From: Lolium rigidum
Lineage: Eukaryota; Streptophyta; Magnoliopsida; Poales; Poaceae
Direction of reading: 5' to 3'
NCBI RefSeq assembly: GCF_022539505.1
Contig: NC_061509.1
Coordinates: forward strand, 34,910,334-34,974,333
Length of the DNA: 64,000 nucleotides
Part shown: piece after piece, positions 12,458 through 24,431 of the stretch
Layout of the letters: every line of letters starts with the position of its first letter
Numbering within the stretch: position 1 is the first letter of the stretch
Position numbers and translations under genes: made by a program
Notes under the pieces: model-generated
What the model was told of the DNA's origin: nothing
Database searches by the model: none
The model's input: only the letters and a program-made list of their open reading frames with translations

Positions 12458-13263
12458 GTCCTCCGTCGTTGGCGGCGAGGTCGGCGGCGTTGAGGGCGGC
12501 GGCGACGAACGAGGCCTGGAGCAGCGACCTACCATGGTGTCGAGACCGGCTGCACAGCGGTGGCGTCCCGCGAGGAAGATCTGCGGTGGCCGAAGTCTAA
12601 AGCTCGAAGAATCGCCGAAGAAATCGAGCGAAGCGCGGAGGTTTTCTAGAAAAAGAGAGAGAGACGAAGCGACGGCGCAAGGAGGAAGAAGGAGAAGCAA
12701 GCAGGGGAGCCTCCGGCCTCCTCCTCTCCCCTATTTATAGCGCTGAGCAAGTGGGGATCGTGGGCGGCGGAGTGGGATTAACTGCGCCCACGATCTCCAT
12801 AACGCCCGTACGTTTCGGGTAACTGCCCACATCCGGCGGATTTCACAGAGCCACGTCGCCAACTGCCGCAGAAGATCCTGGGCCGGCAGCGATGCGACCA
12901 GACACTAGGCCTGGCCCAGGGAATCTGGCAGGAGCCAGTCGCGTCAGGCTCGGGCCCCGAGGCGGCATTGAATTTGAAGACTGTGAGTCTAAGCCGGCAC
13001 GTCCTCCACGCGGCTGGAAACTCCTCCAACACTTCACGCAAAAAACATTCACGGCGCAAGCCGGACTCCCAGCTCACGACCAGTCGGACAGCGCAAGCCG
13101 GACGTCCAAGGAATGAAGGGTGCAGCCGGCTGCGAAGAAATTTGAAGCCGGCCCCTTGCAGAGGCTTTTCAGCCAGATCAGCTAGATCCAACCACAACAG
13201 GCTTCGGGAAGAAACCTGCCCAGGCCCTTGTCTACGTAGGGCCTCGCCAGCTTCGGGGGATAA
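12458..13263. other. Upstream region of the G1 antisense gene / 3' internal region of G1
   Basis: GC-rich DNA between the antisense start codon and the LTR. On the minus strand a TATA-like TATAAAT (around 12733-12739) lies about 280 bases upstream of the antisense ATG, a plausible promoter for that gene. The repeated word GCCGG is frequent. At its right end is the purine tract CGGGGGATAA (13254-13263). I see no further gene. Confidence 0.5.
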
Positions 13264-14124
13264 TGTCGGGGGGAAGACCCCGGGTATGGCAAAGGACTAG
13301 GAACAGTTGGCTCAGGGTCGGCTGGCCTGCAGCCAGAGCCGGCTGAGGAGCAGCCGGCTGGAGCTAGGGTCGGCCGCGTTGGGGCCAACTGGGACCAAGT
13401 CTACGCTGTCTTGGCCATGGCCAGCTACGCCATGGTCTGGGCCAGCGTCAACATACCATATCCGACTGACCCTTCGTCGGCCGGGTTCATCTTTCCCCTG
13501 GCCGGCTCTGGAAGTTGGTGATCCTTGCAGGAGACGGTTCCTGGATGGTCATCCGGGTGCCAAAGTCCACGAGGACGTCCCATCCCGCCGATCCCGGAAC
13601 CCTGCTAAGCAACAGCGATCAGTGTGCTCGGCTCTCCGAGGCGGCACAGGCTACGGGCGGCGCTGCAGGCTACTCCAGGAGCTAGGTGCGGGCTACAAGC
13701 TGTCCGTCGGCCTGTCCTGTCCCCGCCGACAGGGATAGAGCGACGTGCGAAAGACAGCAGCCGGGGCCCCCAGTGCCTCGGGACCATGCGAGAAGCCAGA
13801 GCCGGCGGGGGCGGAGCCATAGCCTCTAGGGACCTCTATGTAATTATTCTGGGCACTATATAAGCCCCAGTAGCACCCCCCTTCGGGGGGACGGACGATC
13901 CGATCGATCACTTTTCATACTTTCACACTTAGCAGAACCGCTTGGGAGGAGAGGCCTTCGTCTACCTCGAGCCCCCTTCCAACCCGGCCACAGCTCCAGG
14001 AGCACCATTGTACTGTCCACACAGCTTATACATCTCTAGGCAGGAGTAGGGGTGTTACAGAACCTAGGTACATCTCCGTGTCGCTTGTGCTCATACCCGC
14101 TTCCGGAGTCCTCCGTGGGCCACA
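13264..14124 (+). repeat. 3' LTR of G1
   Basis: 861 bp from TGTCGGGGGGAAGACC to GTGGGCCACA, directly after a purine tract. A TATA box TATATAA lies at 13857-13863. The stretch CAGGAGTAGGGGTGTTACA and the following ACCTAGGTACATCTCCGTG resemble the U5 end of many Triticeae Gypsy LTRs. The right boundary is inferred from the CA end and from polymerase sequence of G2 that begins soon after; the next five bases are AGGCC. The 5' LTR is not in the window. Confidence 0.75.
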
Positions 14125-14149
14125 AGGCCTCAACCACTCGACTCAAGCC

Positions 14150-16269
14150 ACCCCATGGCATATGCCGTGACACTTCCACGACACTCCTCATCGCCTCAAG
14201 GAAGCTACGCCATTATTTTCAGGGCCACCCCATAACGGTGGTCACCTCCTACCCCTTGGAGGAAGTCCTGCGCAATCCAAACGTCACTGGCCGTGTGACA
14301 AAGTGGGCTGTCGAGCTCCAACCTTTCGAGCACACCTTCGAGACTACCAAAGTCATCAAAAGCAAGGCCCTGGTGGAATTCACCGCGGAGTGGACTGATC
14401 CATACGCGGGTGAGGCTCATGAGGATGAGTCTACGCTGCCAAGAGAAATAGCGCCGGCTCATTGGACCATGCATTTCGATGGCGCATTCAATACACTGGG
14501 CGCGGGGGCTGGCGCGGTCCTCACGTCCCCAACTGGGGACAAGCTCTTCTACGTCGTACAACTCTCCTTCAAGCCGGGGTACAAGATCTCCAACAACATT
14601 GCTGAGTACGATGGCCTCCTCGTCGGGCTCAGAGCCGCAAGCGCACTAGGGATCAAGCGCCTCATCGTCATGGGTGATTCGCAGCTTGTCGTCAACTTCT
14701 CCAACAAAAGCTACACGGCCAAGGACGAGCATATGGCGGCGTACCTGGAGGAACACCGCAAGATGGAAAAGCGTCCTGGGCATGGAGTTGAAGCACGTTC
14801 CACGCGGAGAGATTCAGGAATCTGACGACATCGCCAGAAGGGCACCGCAACAACGCTCTGGTACATTTGAGGAGAGGCTCTTCAAGCCGTCAGCAACCCC
14901 TCCCGCCGAGAGCAATGAACTCCTCGCCGAGGGGTTGCCACCACCACCAACCACAGGGGCCCCAGATTGTGGCCCGCCCTCGGGTGACCGTATTGTCTTG
15001 GCGCTCACCCGTCAGGACGAAGTGGACTGGATAACGGAGCTAAAGGGCTACTTGATGGACGGAAAGCTCCCCGAGGGAAATGAAGAAGTGGAGAGAGTGG
15101 CTCGCCAAGCAAGCGGCTACTGCATCAAGGATGGCGACCTGTACCACCGTCGGCTCAACGGGATTGCGCTTAAGTGCGTCTCCGTGGAGGAAGGTTGTGA
15201 GCTCCTCAACGACATCCACGCCGGGGACTGTGGCCATCACTCCTCAGTGAGCACCCTCGCCGGCAAGGTGTATCGATCAGAGCAGTTTCTACTGGCCATC
15301 GGCGCTCACGAACACCATCGAGCTCGTCAGGGCCTGCGAAGCATGCCAGTTCCATGCAAAGCAAGTCCACCAGCCGGCGCAAGAGCTGCAAACCATCCCC
15401 CTCACGTGGCCCTTCGCGGTCTGGGGGCTGGACATCCTGGGGCCATTCCCACGGGCACTAGGAGGCTACCGCTACCTCTACGTCGCCATCGACAAGTTCA
15501 CCAAGTGGGCGGAGGTGGAACCCGCCCGCACGATCCCCACGAGGTCCGCCGTCAGCTTCATCAAGGGTCTGGTTTGCCGCTTCGGCGTGCCAAACCACAT
15601 CATCACCGACAACGACAACCAATTCACCAATGGCCTGTTCAGGGCGTACTGCGCCTCCATCGGCACCAAGATCTACTACGCTTCTGTGGCTCACCCGCGA
15701 AGCAACGTCCAGGCGGAGTGCGGCAACACCGAGGTGCTCAAGGGCCTCAAGACAAAAAGCTTCGACACCAAGCTCAAGGCTTGCGGAAAAAGTGGCTCGA
15801 CAGCCTCCAACCCGTGTTGTGGTCAATACGCACAACTACGACCAAGCCCACCGGCGAAACACCTTTCTTCCTCATCTACGGGGCTGAAGCAGTCCTCCAC
15901 ATCGAGCTCAAGCATGGGTCACCACGAGTCCTCGCCTTCGAAGAATCTCGCTAGGAGGAACTCCTCAAGGATCGCCTGTTGCTCCTCGAGGAGGCTTGGT
16001 GCAGAGCCGCCCTAAGCGCGGTTCGGTACCAGCAAGGGTTGCGCCGCTACCATAGCCGCCACATCCGTCCCAGGATGCTTGAGGCTGGTGACCTGGTCTT
16101 GAGGAGGATACTCTCACGCGAGGGCCTCCACAAGATCTCGCCAATGTGGGAAGGACCCTTCAGGGTGAAACACATCTCCCGGCCCGACATAGCACGGCTG
16201 GAAACGGAGGAGGGTGAACCGGTACAAAACACTTGGAACATCCAAAACCTCCGTAAGTTCTGCCCATGA
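14150..16269 (+). pseudogene. Gypsy pol: end of RT, RNase H, integrase (frameshifted)
   Basis: The first recognisable stretch is the linker after the reverse transcriptase (RKLRHYFQGHPI near 14200). The RNase H domain follows with its acidic residues in HFDGAFN (near 14475), NIAEYDGL (14600) and MGDSQLV (14670). After a frameshift near 14770 comes the integrase zinc-finger region (RACEACQFHAK near 15330) and the core with LDILGP (15430), TDNDNQF (15605) and the Glu in QAECGN (15712). The C-terminal part ends NIQNLRKFCP with a stop at 16267-16269. At least three frame changes and one in-frame stop (near 15952) make it non-functional. No chromodomain is seen. The start is lost at the G1 junction. 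Confidence 0.9.
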
Positions 16270-17561
16270 CACTCTCACGACACATAACATGGCCACCATC
16301 TAGGAAGCTGCAGCGCTGCAATGGTTTGCGCCCCTGGAGACTCTCTTAAGCATTAGACATTGTCCGCGAGAGCTCCAGCCCTCCACGAGGGGCCCCGTTC
16401 TTCAACGCGCGGCACTTTACACCATTCCCTCCACGAGGAAGGCCATGTTCTCATCACAGCGGCAAGTTTGTAACAAAACTAAGTTGCTTTTCAGTAGTGA
16501 ACCTAAGTTGTTTTCCTTTCTGTGTTTCCTTTGTTGTGTGCTGCGAGCGCTCACGGGCCTGCACTTGCGTATCACGTGAGGGTGGGCTGGGCATGGTGCC
16601 TATGCCTAGGCAGAACCCAGCGAGCCCAAAAAACCCTAAAAGACTGAGCACTGGCAAGGGCCCTACTCCCGACATACGCCACCTCACCAAGTCCTTGGTG
16701 CTCAATCTCCTCACGCAACACCCAAGCGCGAACCTTTGAGCGCACGGAGCATCGCTGTTCCATGAACCTGTGTATACTCTGTCGCCAGAGCAGGGTGCAG
16801 GAGGTGGCTCCTCGCCGAGACCTACAGGAAACCCCCACGAGGCTCTGCGAGAGTCCCTCCACGAGGTCCCGCGGGAGGTCCCTCGGGAGGCAGGATCGGC
16901 GAGAAGCAGCCACTGAAAGCTAAGTTGAACATACGCTTGTTTCTTTGCGCTCAGCTCCCGCCTTCTACTTCTGTGAGCCCAATCCCTATTTTCTCCCCCC
17001 GCTTGCATGTCAAAAGGGGCCCTCGAGGGATGACCTTGTGAGCCATTTCAGTTGCCTCGCCAGGGCCTCGGCGCCCGCTAGCCTTGCCACGCTCCACGAG
17101 CGGCATATTTGTGACTGGTGGCCATTGCGCTCGGGGGCTGGTCCCTGACGACGTAGAGCACGGGTCGCTTGCACGCCAATGGGAGCCTCGAGGGATGACC
17201 TCGTGAGCCATTTCATCTGCTTCGTCAGAGCCTTGGCGCCCGCTAGCCTTGCCACGCTCCACGAGCGTCATACTAGTGACTGGCGACCTTTGCGCTCGGG
17301 GGCTGGCCCCTAACAGTGTAGAGCACCCAAAACATGAGGAAAGAAAGGAGACAGGCTTCGCGGGGGGCTAAGAGGCAGGGAGCTAGCATGCATTCACATG
17401 ATAAAACAAGCATTCATTCATTAAACATAAAGCCCGCGAGGGCACAGTCCTAACGATTACAAGCTTGATGCAGGGACACGACGAACTATAGGTCCCGGAA
17501 AGCAAAGAGGGAGGCCCTCCAAAAGTTGACGAGACCTACGACGACAGGGAGGCCGTATCTG
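16270..17561. other. Non-coding region between pol and antisense gene of G2
   Basis: This stretch has no gene. It contains a 165 bp tandem duplication (17003-17323). Segments at about 16606-16740 and 17033-17330 recur in reverse complement in G3 at 30500-30660 and 30060-30240, which shows they are family sequence. The part from 17380 to 17561 is the likely 3' untranslated region of the antisense gene. Confidence 0.7.
17003..17323. repeat. Tandem duplication, period 165 bp
   Basis: Two units start at 17003 and 17168. Both contain CTCGAGGGATGACC, GCCCGCTAGCCTTGCCACGC, CTCCACGAGCG and GCTCGGGGGCTGG, with about 10-15% difference by eye. G3 (near 30072-30240, reverse complement) has only one unit, so the duplication arose within the G2 lineage or was lost in G3. 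Confidence 0.85.
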
Positions 17562-17744
17562 CTACTCCTCCATGGAGTGGTAGAAGTGACGACACTTGGA
17601 ACCGTCGAAGACCTTGAGGAGGAAGATGAAGGTGCCCTGGCGGAGGTGGAACGTCAGGAGGCACTACTAGAAAAAGGCCTAGCCGTAGAATGCTACCAGT
17701 GGCGCACCACTTTTTTGGTGCGCTGGTGACATAGGCATCCCCAA

Positions 17745-18113
17745 TGGGCCTGCCGAAGATGGTACTCGGGGTTTACTGAAGGCCCACGACTCGATGAATA
17801 TGAAGATTCGGAAGCCCAAGTTAGTATTAAGGAAAGCTAGAGTTGTATTACGAAAAACATACTTGTAATCTTACGGGATGAGTTAGAAACCTTCCCGGAC
17901 TCTGTAATGTGTGTACTACGAATCCCTCAACTTCACCTCCTATATAAGGGGGAGTCGAGGGACAAAGAAAGGATCGATTCATTGTTTCACGCAACCCTAG
18001 TTTTTACATCGTCGAGTACTTTTCGGCTGAAACCTTCGAGATCTACTTGCCCTCTACTTCCGCTAAAACCCTAGTCTACAATCCGTAGGCATTGATAAGT
18101 TAATCCCTTGTCA
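17745..18113 (+). repeat. 5' LTR of Fatima-like element
   Basis: About 369 bp, starting TGGGCCTGCC and ending CCCTTGTCA just before the primer-binding site. A TATA-like CTCCTATATAAGGGGG lies near 17938. The exact left end is uncertain by two or three bases because one or two terminal bases may have been lost. Confidence 0.8.
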
Positions 18114-18115
18114 AT

Positions 18116-18133
18116 TGGCGCCGACCGTGGGGA
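18116..18133 (+). promoter_or_regulatory. Primer-binding site of Fatima-like element
   Basis: TGGCGCCGACCGTGGGGA starts two bases after the LTR. A TGGCGCC start is usual for plant Gypsy elements. I do not assign the tRNA. Confidence 0.8.
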
Positions 18134-18159
18134 TTGGAGGTGTCAAGGATCTGATCTCG

Positions 18160-20664
18160 ATGGCACGTTCAAGATCGTTGACTTCGTCAACTGCAAGCAA
18201 CGCGATGGACAGAGGTAAACAGATCGAAACTGGTCTAATTGATTTTGTTCCTCACCCACCCTCCCGTTTGGATGCATATGCGTATCTGGAGAAGCCCATG
18301 AAGATGACGTTCGGAAAGTTCCACTTCCACGTCGAGAAAGAAGGAGCGTATCGTCTCGAAATTCCGATCTCGTCGGGATTATCAGCGGTCGATCCCGATT
18401 TTTTGAGTCCTGCATCGTCAATCGAGTCAGGCGACGAGGAGACTTCATCGCCACGCTTCATCAGTACTGTGGCAAGCGAAAAACTCGCCAAGATCTTCAG
18501 CGACATGTCTTTCGAGTCATCTGCGGACTCCGATATAAGCGATGACCCGAGCAACATAGACAGCTTCAACTTCATCGATAGATCCAATGTTGTGGGGAAG
18601 GTCTTCACCACTCTCTATGATGGTGTCACCAAACCTGACAAAGTTCAGAATCCAAAATATCATCAGATTTATGCCATTGGAGAAACAAGTCGCCCACAGG
18701 AGGAGACGTCAGAGAATTTCGACGATGCGGGAAATCCGTATGTCGACCCTGCAGATCTCACTCGAGGTTTAGGAACAAAATATGTTGGGCCTGGAGCGCC
18801 GCAGATGATACAATTTCCGCAGGCAGTATGGGATAGAGTTGCGAAAGCCATTGATGGCACAGAACCAATGACTGTAACGGCGACACCTGAGGAGTTACAA
18901 GCATATCAATATAGGCTTGCACGTATCAGGCGGGAGCTCGAGAAACAAAAAAACGAGTTGGACAGGAGGCAGGAAGCGGCTTCCGCGTCAAGCAGGCGAA
19001 GGGCGGATTTGAGTCGACAATCTGGCACTTCGGGAGATAGTCACAGAGCAACTCGAAATAGAGCAAGATCGCGGCTGCAGAATATACCTGAGGCAGATAG
19101 GGAGAATCTGGTTCAAAACCTCGACATGTCCTTTATGTCGATAGACACGAGGGGGAACATTATCCCTAAGACACTAGAAGCTGGGTACATGGCGATGCAG
19201 GCTTTCATCCTTGCATCCAAGCCACCTCCCGGAGATCCAAGAGAAGCATTGTACAATATGGCCATGGCAGGAGTTGGAGCCATGGGAACGGCGTTTATAA
19301 ATTCTCCTCCCGAAGGATCAGCAAGGCAAAATAGTCCACGACCTACTGCAGCAGCACCAGTTCCCGAGAGAACAAGTGGGGCAAGAGATACAGCAACCCA
19401 AGCTCGGGTAGACAGAGCACGACAAAATAGAAGGGAACATCAGCATTCCCCAGAGATAGATGATGAGGATATGTGTGGGCTACCGTGCTTTACAAGGAGG
19501 GTCCGGAAAACTCGGGTTCCTTCAGGGTTTAAGTTACCCGATAATTTCAAAAAATTTGATGGCCTGCAAGATCCCGAGGATTGGCTAGTCGATTACCTCG
19601 AGACGGTGAAGCTGATAGGTGGAACCAGAGCAACAGCCATGCAGAGTATTCAAGTACACCTGAGTGGAGCCGCACGATCTTGGATAAAGAAGCTTCCTCC
19701 AGGTTCCATCGACAACTGGGACAGTTTTGAGGATGTATTCGTCAAGAATTTCCGATCCACCTACAAAAAACCCGCATCACTAGAAGAGTTGAGATCGTGT
19801 CGACAAAAGCATGATGAATCAATGAGAAAGTACATCCAGAGGTGGAACATCATTAAAAACTCGGCGAGAGAACATATCCGACGAGAGAGCAATAGATGCG
19901 TTCGTAGCAGGAATTCGACGAGGAGATTTTGTCGAAGACTTGGGGAGAACTAACCCAAGGACAGTGTCAGCATTGATGGAGATAGCAAACAGATGGGCAG
20001 ATGGAGAAGATGTTGTCCACAATAAGCGACATAGGTCACCGGAGGAGGACCGTAGTCGAAATTTTCAAAATAGACGACGATTCCCTCGGCAATTCTCGAG
20101 TTATGATGCTCCTGACCAAATATCGGCTGGTTTTTGGGGAAGCACTGGAGGAAACAATAGAGACGAATATCAAAGGAGCAACGAGCAGCGAGGTGACAAT
20201 AGAGATGACTCTCGGAATAACAGACAAAATAGTGGACCAAGGTTTCAGAGACCTTTTGTATCTCCCGAGGATATGATGAACGGGCCATGTCAGATGCATT
20301 TCTATGTCGACAATAATGGGAAGAGGCAGTCAGGACATCTACAGAAGGACTGTCGAAATTTTCAAGCAATGTTGAGGTTTGCAGGGCAAGCCAATGCTCA
20401 AGCAACAAATAGAAACCCCCAGGGGCCCAGGAGTGAGATCCACCTACCACCTCCTCCCGCAATTACGGACGAAAATAGACACCAGCTCAGAATAGCGGCA
20501 GCACCACACCCACATCCATATGTCGACCCCAATTCCATCGGTGTGGTCTCGATGATTCAGAAAGCTAGGCCGTCTAACAGGGCTCAGAAAGTAATCTCGC
20601 GACAAGTGTTCATGGCAGAGAAGATGCCTCCACCAACGACTGAGTACCTAAATTGGTCGGGATA
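18160..20664 (+). pseudogene. Gypsy gag (frameshifted) of Fatima-like element
   Basis: The first ATG after the primer-binding site is at 18160 (MARSRSLTSS). The protein begins with an acidic Ser-rich region, has a Glu/Lys/Arg-rich helical stretch (near codons 260-300) and then the conserved retrotransposon gag core around 19540-19860 (KKFDGLQDPEDWLVDYLE, ARSWIKKLPPGSI, FVKNFRSTY). A frameshift near 19865 moves the frame to 19940-20664, which continues with Arg/Asn/Gln-rich sequence and ends at an in-frame TAG (20662-20664) just before the protease part. No CCHC knuckle is clear. In intact relatives gag and pol are one frame, so this copy is inactive. Confidence 0.9.
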
Positions 20665-22447
20665 GGACATTGGCTTCACAATAGCGGATCACCCGCAGCA
20701 AGTTCCTCGACCAGGGCGGTCGGCACTTATCTTACCAGCAGTGATCGCAGGATTCGACGTATCTCGAGTATTCATAGATGGAGGCAGCAGTCTAAACCTT
20801 ATGTACGCAGATACACTAAGGAAGATGAACATATCTCTAGCAAATCTGAAACCAACTGATACACATTTTCATGGTATCACGCCAGAGAAGCCAAGTTATC
20901 CGTTGGGGAAGATCAATCTCGACGTTCAGTTTGGGACCCGAGAAAACTACAGGATAGAAAAGCTAGAGTTTGAAGTCGTGGATTTCCCGTCGCAGTATCA
21001 CGCCCTGTTGGGACGACCAGCATATGCCAGGTTTATGGCGGTACCACACTACACGTACCTGTTGTGGAGGCTACCTGGACCTAATGGACCAATTACAGTC
21101 AAAGGAAGTTTCGCGTTAGCTGATAAATGTGACAAGGATTTTCATCGACTGTCAGAAACTTTCGGGATGCAAGCAGAATACATGGCGTCAAGGCTCACAA
21201 CTGATTATGATGTGTTGCCAGATGTAGGAAGGCCTCTCAGGGAGCCAACCTTTAATACCACGAAAGATTCCAAGGAGGTGCAGGTCCACCCGACAGATCC
21301 AAAGAAAACAACGTCCATTGCAACAAACATGGACCTCGCATAGGAAAGCGCGCTCGTCGAGTTCCTCCGTGAGCACTGGAAAATCTTCGCATGGTGTCCA
21401 GGTGACATGCCAGGAGTACCCAGGGAACTTGCCGAGCACCACCTAAACTTGGATCCAATAGCGAGACCAATTAAACAACCTTTGCGGCGTTTTTCGGAAC
21501 CAAATCGTAAAGCTATGCTGTCAGAGATTGATCGACTCAGAGAAGCTGGTTTTATCAAAGAACTACATACAGAGGTCACGTGGGTAGCTAACCCAGTGCT
21601 GGTCCCGAAGAAAAACACGAAAGTCCTTCGCATGTGTGTCGACTTTACGTGTCTCAATAAACATTGTCCAAAGGATCACTTTCCCCTCCCAAGGATCGAT
21701 CAAATCATCGACTCCACGGCAGGATGTGAATGTCTTTCCTTCTTGGACGCATATTCTGGTTATAACCAGATTAGATTAAAAGAAGAAGATGAGGTCAAGA
21801 CAGCGTTCATTACACCTTATGGCGTGTTTTGCTACAAAACAATGCCTTTTGGTCTGAAAAACGCGGGAGCAACATATCAGCGGATGATGCAAAAGTGCTT
21901 GGCAACACAGATTGGAAAAAACGTACAAGTATACATTGACGATGTCGTTATAACATCAAAAAAGGGGTCAACATTGATCGAGGATTTAAAAGAAACCTTC
22001 AACAATCTTGATAAGTTTTGCCTCAAGCTAAACCCGATGAAGTGTTCTTTCGGCGTCCCTGCGGGAGAACTCCTCGGGTTCCTAGTCTCAGCAAGAGGGA
22101 TTGAAGCCAATCCAGAGAAAATTCAAGCTATCGTAGCAATGAGGAAGCCAACAAAGTTAAAAGAAGTACAACAGCTGACTGGGCGAGTCGCAGCTTTAAG
22201 CAGATTCGTCGCCAGACTAGGAGAAAAGGCGTTACCGTTCTATGCTCTAATCAAGCAAGGAGAGAAATCCCAGTGGAACGAAGAGGCCGACGAGCTTTCG
22301 AGGATCTCAAACGCACAATTTCGACACCACCAATCTTGGTGGCGCCCAAGGAGAAGGAACCCCTCTTGTTATACATTGCAGCCACGCCTCAGGTGGTCAG
22401 CACAGCACTTGTAGTCGAAAGAGAGGAAGAAGGAAAACTCCATGGAG
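20665..22447 (+). pseudogene. Gypsy protease and reverse transcriptase of Fatima-like element, cut by gap
   Basis: The frame continues after the stop at 20664. The protease active-site region is VFIDGGSSLNLMY near 20768 (DGGSS in place of the usual DTG or DSG). A second in-frame stop lies at 21341-21343. The reverse transcriptase follows with FLDAYSGYNQIRL (near 21744), the fingers-palm region MPFGLKNAGATYQ (21842) and the catalytic YIDDVV (21934). The connection domain is frameshifted near 22286 into AFEDLKRTISTPPILVAP, and the sequence then enters the N gap at the start of RNase H. Two stops and one frameshift disable it. Confidence 0.92.
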
Positions 22448-22452
22448 TACGA

Positions 22453-22552
22453 NNNNNNNNNNNNNNNNNNNNNNNNNNNNNNNNNNNNNNNNNNNNNNNN
22501 NNNNNNNNNNNNNNNNNNNNNNNNNNNNNNNNNNNNNNNNNNNNNNNNNNNN
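22453..22552. other. Assembly gap, 100 N
   Basis: Exactly 100 N, the conventional size for a gap of unknown length. A plus-strand Fatima-like element enters from the left and a minus-strand Sabrina-like element from the right. Both lack their 3' LTRs here, so several kilobases may be missing. Confidence 0.97.
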
Positions 22553-24431
22553 GTAAGGAGAAAGTTCGCATTGGATTTCTCACTTTTGATTATTCTCAAC
22601 TTAGACATCCATACCGGGACAACATAGACAACGAGATAATGGACGCCTCTTTAATGCTTAAGCATTCAACAACGAATAATATTCTCATAAGAGATTGAGG
22701 ATTAGTGTCCAAACTGAAACTTCCACCATGATACATGGCTTTGGTTAGCGGCCCAATGTTCTTCTCTAACAATATGCATACTCAAACCATACAACTCATG
22801 GCAAATTACCCTTACTTCAGACAAGACGAACATGCATAGCAACCCACATGATATTCAACAAAAGTTGATGGCGTCCCCAGAAACATGGTTACCGCTCAAC
22901 AAGCAACTTATAAGAAATAAGATACATAGCGACATATTCTTTACCACAATAGTTTTTAAGCTACTTTCCCATGAGCTATATATTGCAAAGACAAGGAATG
23001 AAGTTTTAAAGGTAGCACTCAAGCAATTTACTTTGGAATGGCAGAGAAATACCATGTAGTAGGTAGGTATGGTGGACACAAATGGCATAGTTTTTGGCTC
23101 AAGGTTTTGGATGCACGAGAAGCATTCCCTCTCAGTACAAAGCTTTGGGCTAGCAAGGTTATTTGAAGCAAACACAAGTATGAACCGGTACAGAAAAACT
23201 TACATAAGAACATATTGCAAGCATTATAAGACTCTACATTGTCTTCCTTGTTGTTCAAACACCTCAACCAGAAAATATCTAGACTTTAGAGAGACCAATC
23301 ATGCAAACCAAATTTCAACAAGCTCTATGGTAGTTCTTCATTAATGGGTGCAAAGTACATGATGCAAGAGCTTAAACATGATCTAATTGAGCACAACAAT
23401 TGCCAAATATCAAGTTATTCAAGACAATATACCAATTACCACATGAAGCATTTTCTGTTTCCAACCAAATAGCAATGAACGAAGCAGTTTCAACCTTCGC
23501 CATGAACATTAAAAGTAAAGCTAAGAACACCTGTGTTCATATGCAACAGCGGAGCGTGTCTCTCTCCCACACAAAGAATGCTAGGATCCGATTTTATTCA
23601 AACAAAAACAAAAATAAAAGCATACAGACGCTCCAAGTAAAGCACATAAGATGTGATGGAATAAAAATATAGTTTCACTAAAGGTGACCTGATAAGTTGT
23701 TGATGAAGAAGGGGATGCCTTGGGCATCCCCAAGCTTAGATGCTTGAGTCTTCTTGAAATATGCAGGGATGAACCACGGGGGCATCCCCAAGCTTAGACT
23801 TTTCACTCTTCTTGATCGTATTATATCATCCTCCTCTCTTGACCCTTGAAAACTTCCTCCACACCAAACTCAAAACAAACTCATTAGAGGATTAGTGCAT
23901 AATAAAAAATTCACATATTCAGAGGTGACATAATCATTCTTAACACTTCTGGACATTGCACAAAGCTACTGAAAGTTAATGGAACAAAGAAATCCATCCA
24001 ACATAGCAAAAGAGGCAATGTGAAATAAAAGGCATAATCTGTCAAAACAGAACAGTCCGTAAAGACGAATTTTTTAGCGGCACTTAACAGGCTCAGATGA
24101 AGAAGCTAAAATTGAATGAAAGTTGCGTACATATCTGAGGATCATTCATGTAAATTGGCATATTTTTCTGAGTTACCTACAGAAGGGGCTACTCAAATTC
24201 GTGATAGCAAGAAATCTGTTTCTGCGCAGTAATCCAAATCTAGTATCAACCTTACTATCAAAGACTTTACTTGGTACAACAATGCAATAAAGTAAAGATA
24301 AGGAGAGGTTGCTACAGTAGTAACAACATCCAAGACTCAAATATAAAACAAAAGTGCAGAAGTAAAATAATGGGTTGTCTCCCATAAGCGCTTTTCTTTA
24401 ACGCCTTTCAGCTAGGCGCAGAAAGTGTGAA
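22553..24431. other. Non-coding interior of the Sabrina-like element
   Basis: No reading frame with recognisable content. A perfect palindrome GGGGATGCC TTGG GCATCCCC lies at 23711-23731, and a related half-palindrome GGGGGCATCCCCAAGCTTAG follows near 23778. ORFs of 60-106 codons here have no family features and I do not call them genes. Confidence 0.7.

Larger units (their letters stand above)
1..14124 (+). mobile_element. Gypsy LTR retrotransposon G1, 3' part (5' side off window)
   Basis: The element is read on the plus strand because a purine tract (13254-13263) directly precedes an LTR that starts TGTCGG (13264) and ends CA (14124). Everything to its left in the window is the 3' internal part, which carries a long antisense gene (261-12457). 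An Angela-type Copia element interrupts it at 531-8989, with the 5-base target ACCTC at 526-530 and 8990-8994. Its gag-pol and 5' LTR would lie left of the window. To the right it abuts decayed polymerase sequence of another Gypsy (G2), so it probably inserted into G2. The family name is not certain. Confidence 0.8.
17745..22452 (+). mobile_element. Fatima-like Gypsy retrotransposon, 5' part up to the gap
   Basis: The LTR (17745-18113), primer-binding site, gag, protease and reverse transcriptase follow in order on the plus strand until the N run. The LTR start TGGGCCTGCCGAAGATGG and the gag sequence match my memory of the wheat Fatima family; the name is recalled, not searched. RNase H, integrase and the 3' LTR are missing, presumably in or beyond the gap. 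It lies 83 bp inside the left end of C1. Confidence 0.85.

Noticed and set aside
18115..18159. Earlier TTG start for the Fatima-like gag
   Set aside because: This is the primer-binding site itself. The first ATG at 18160 is the natural start.
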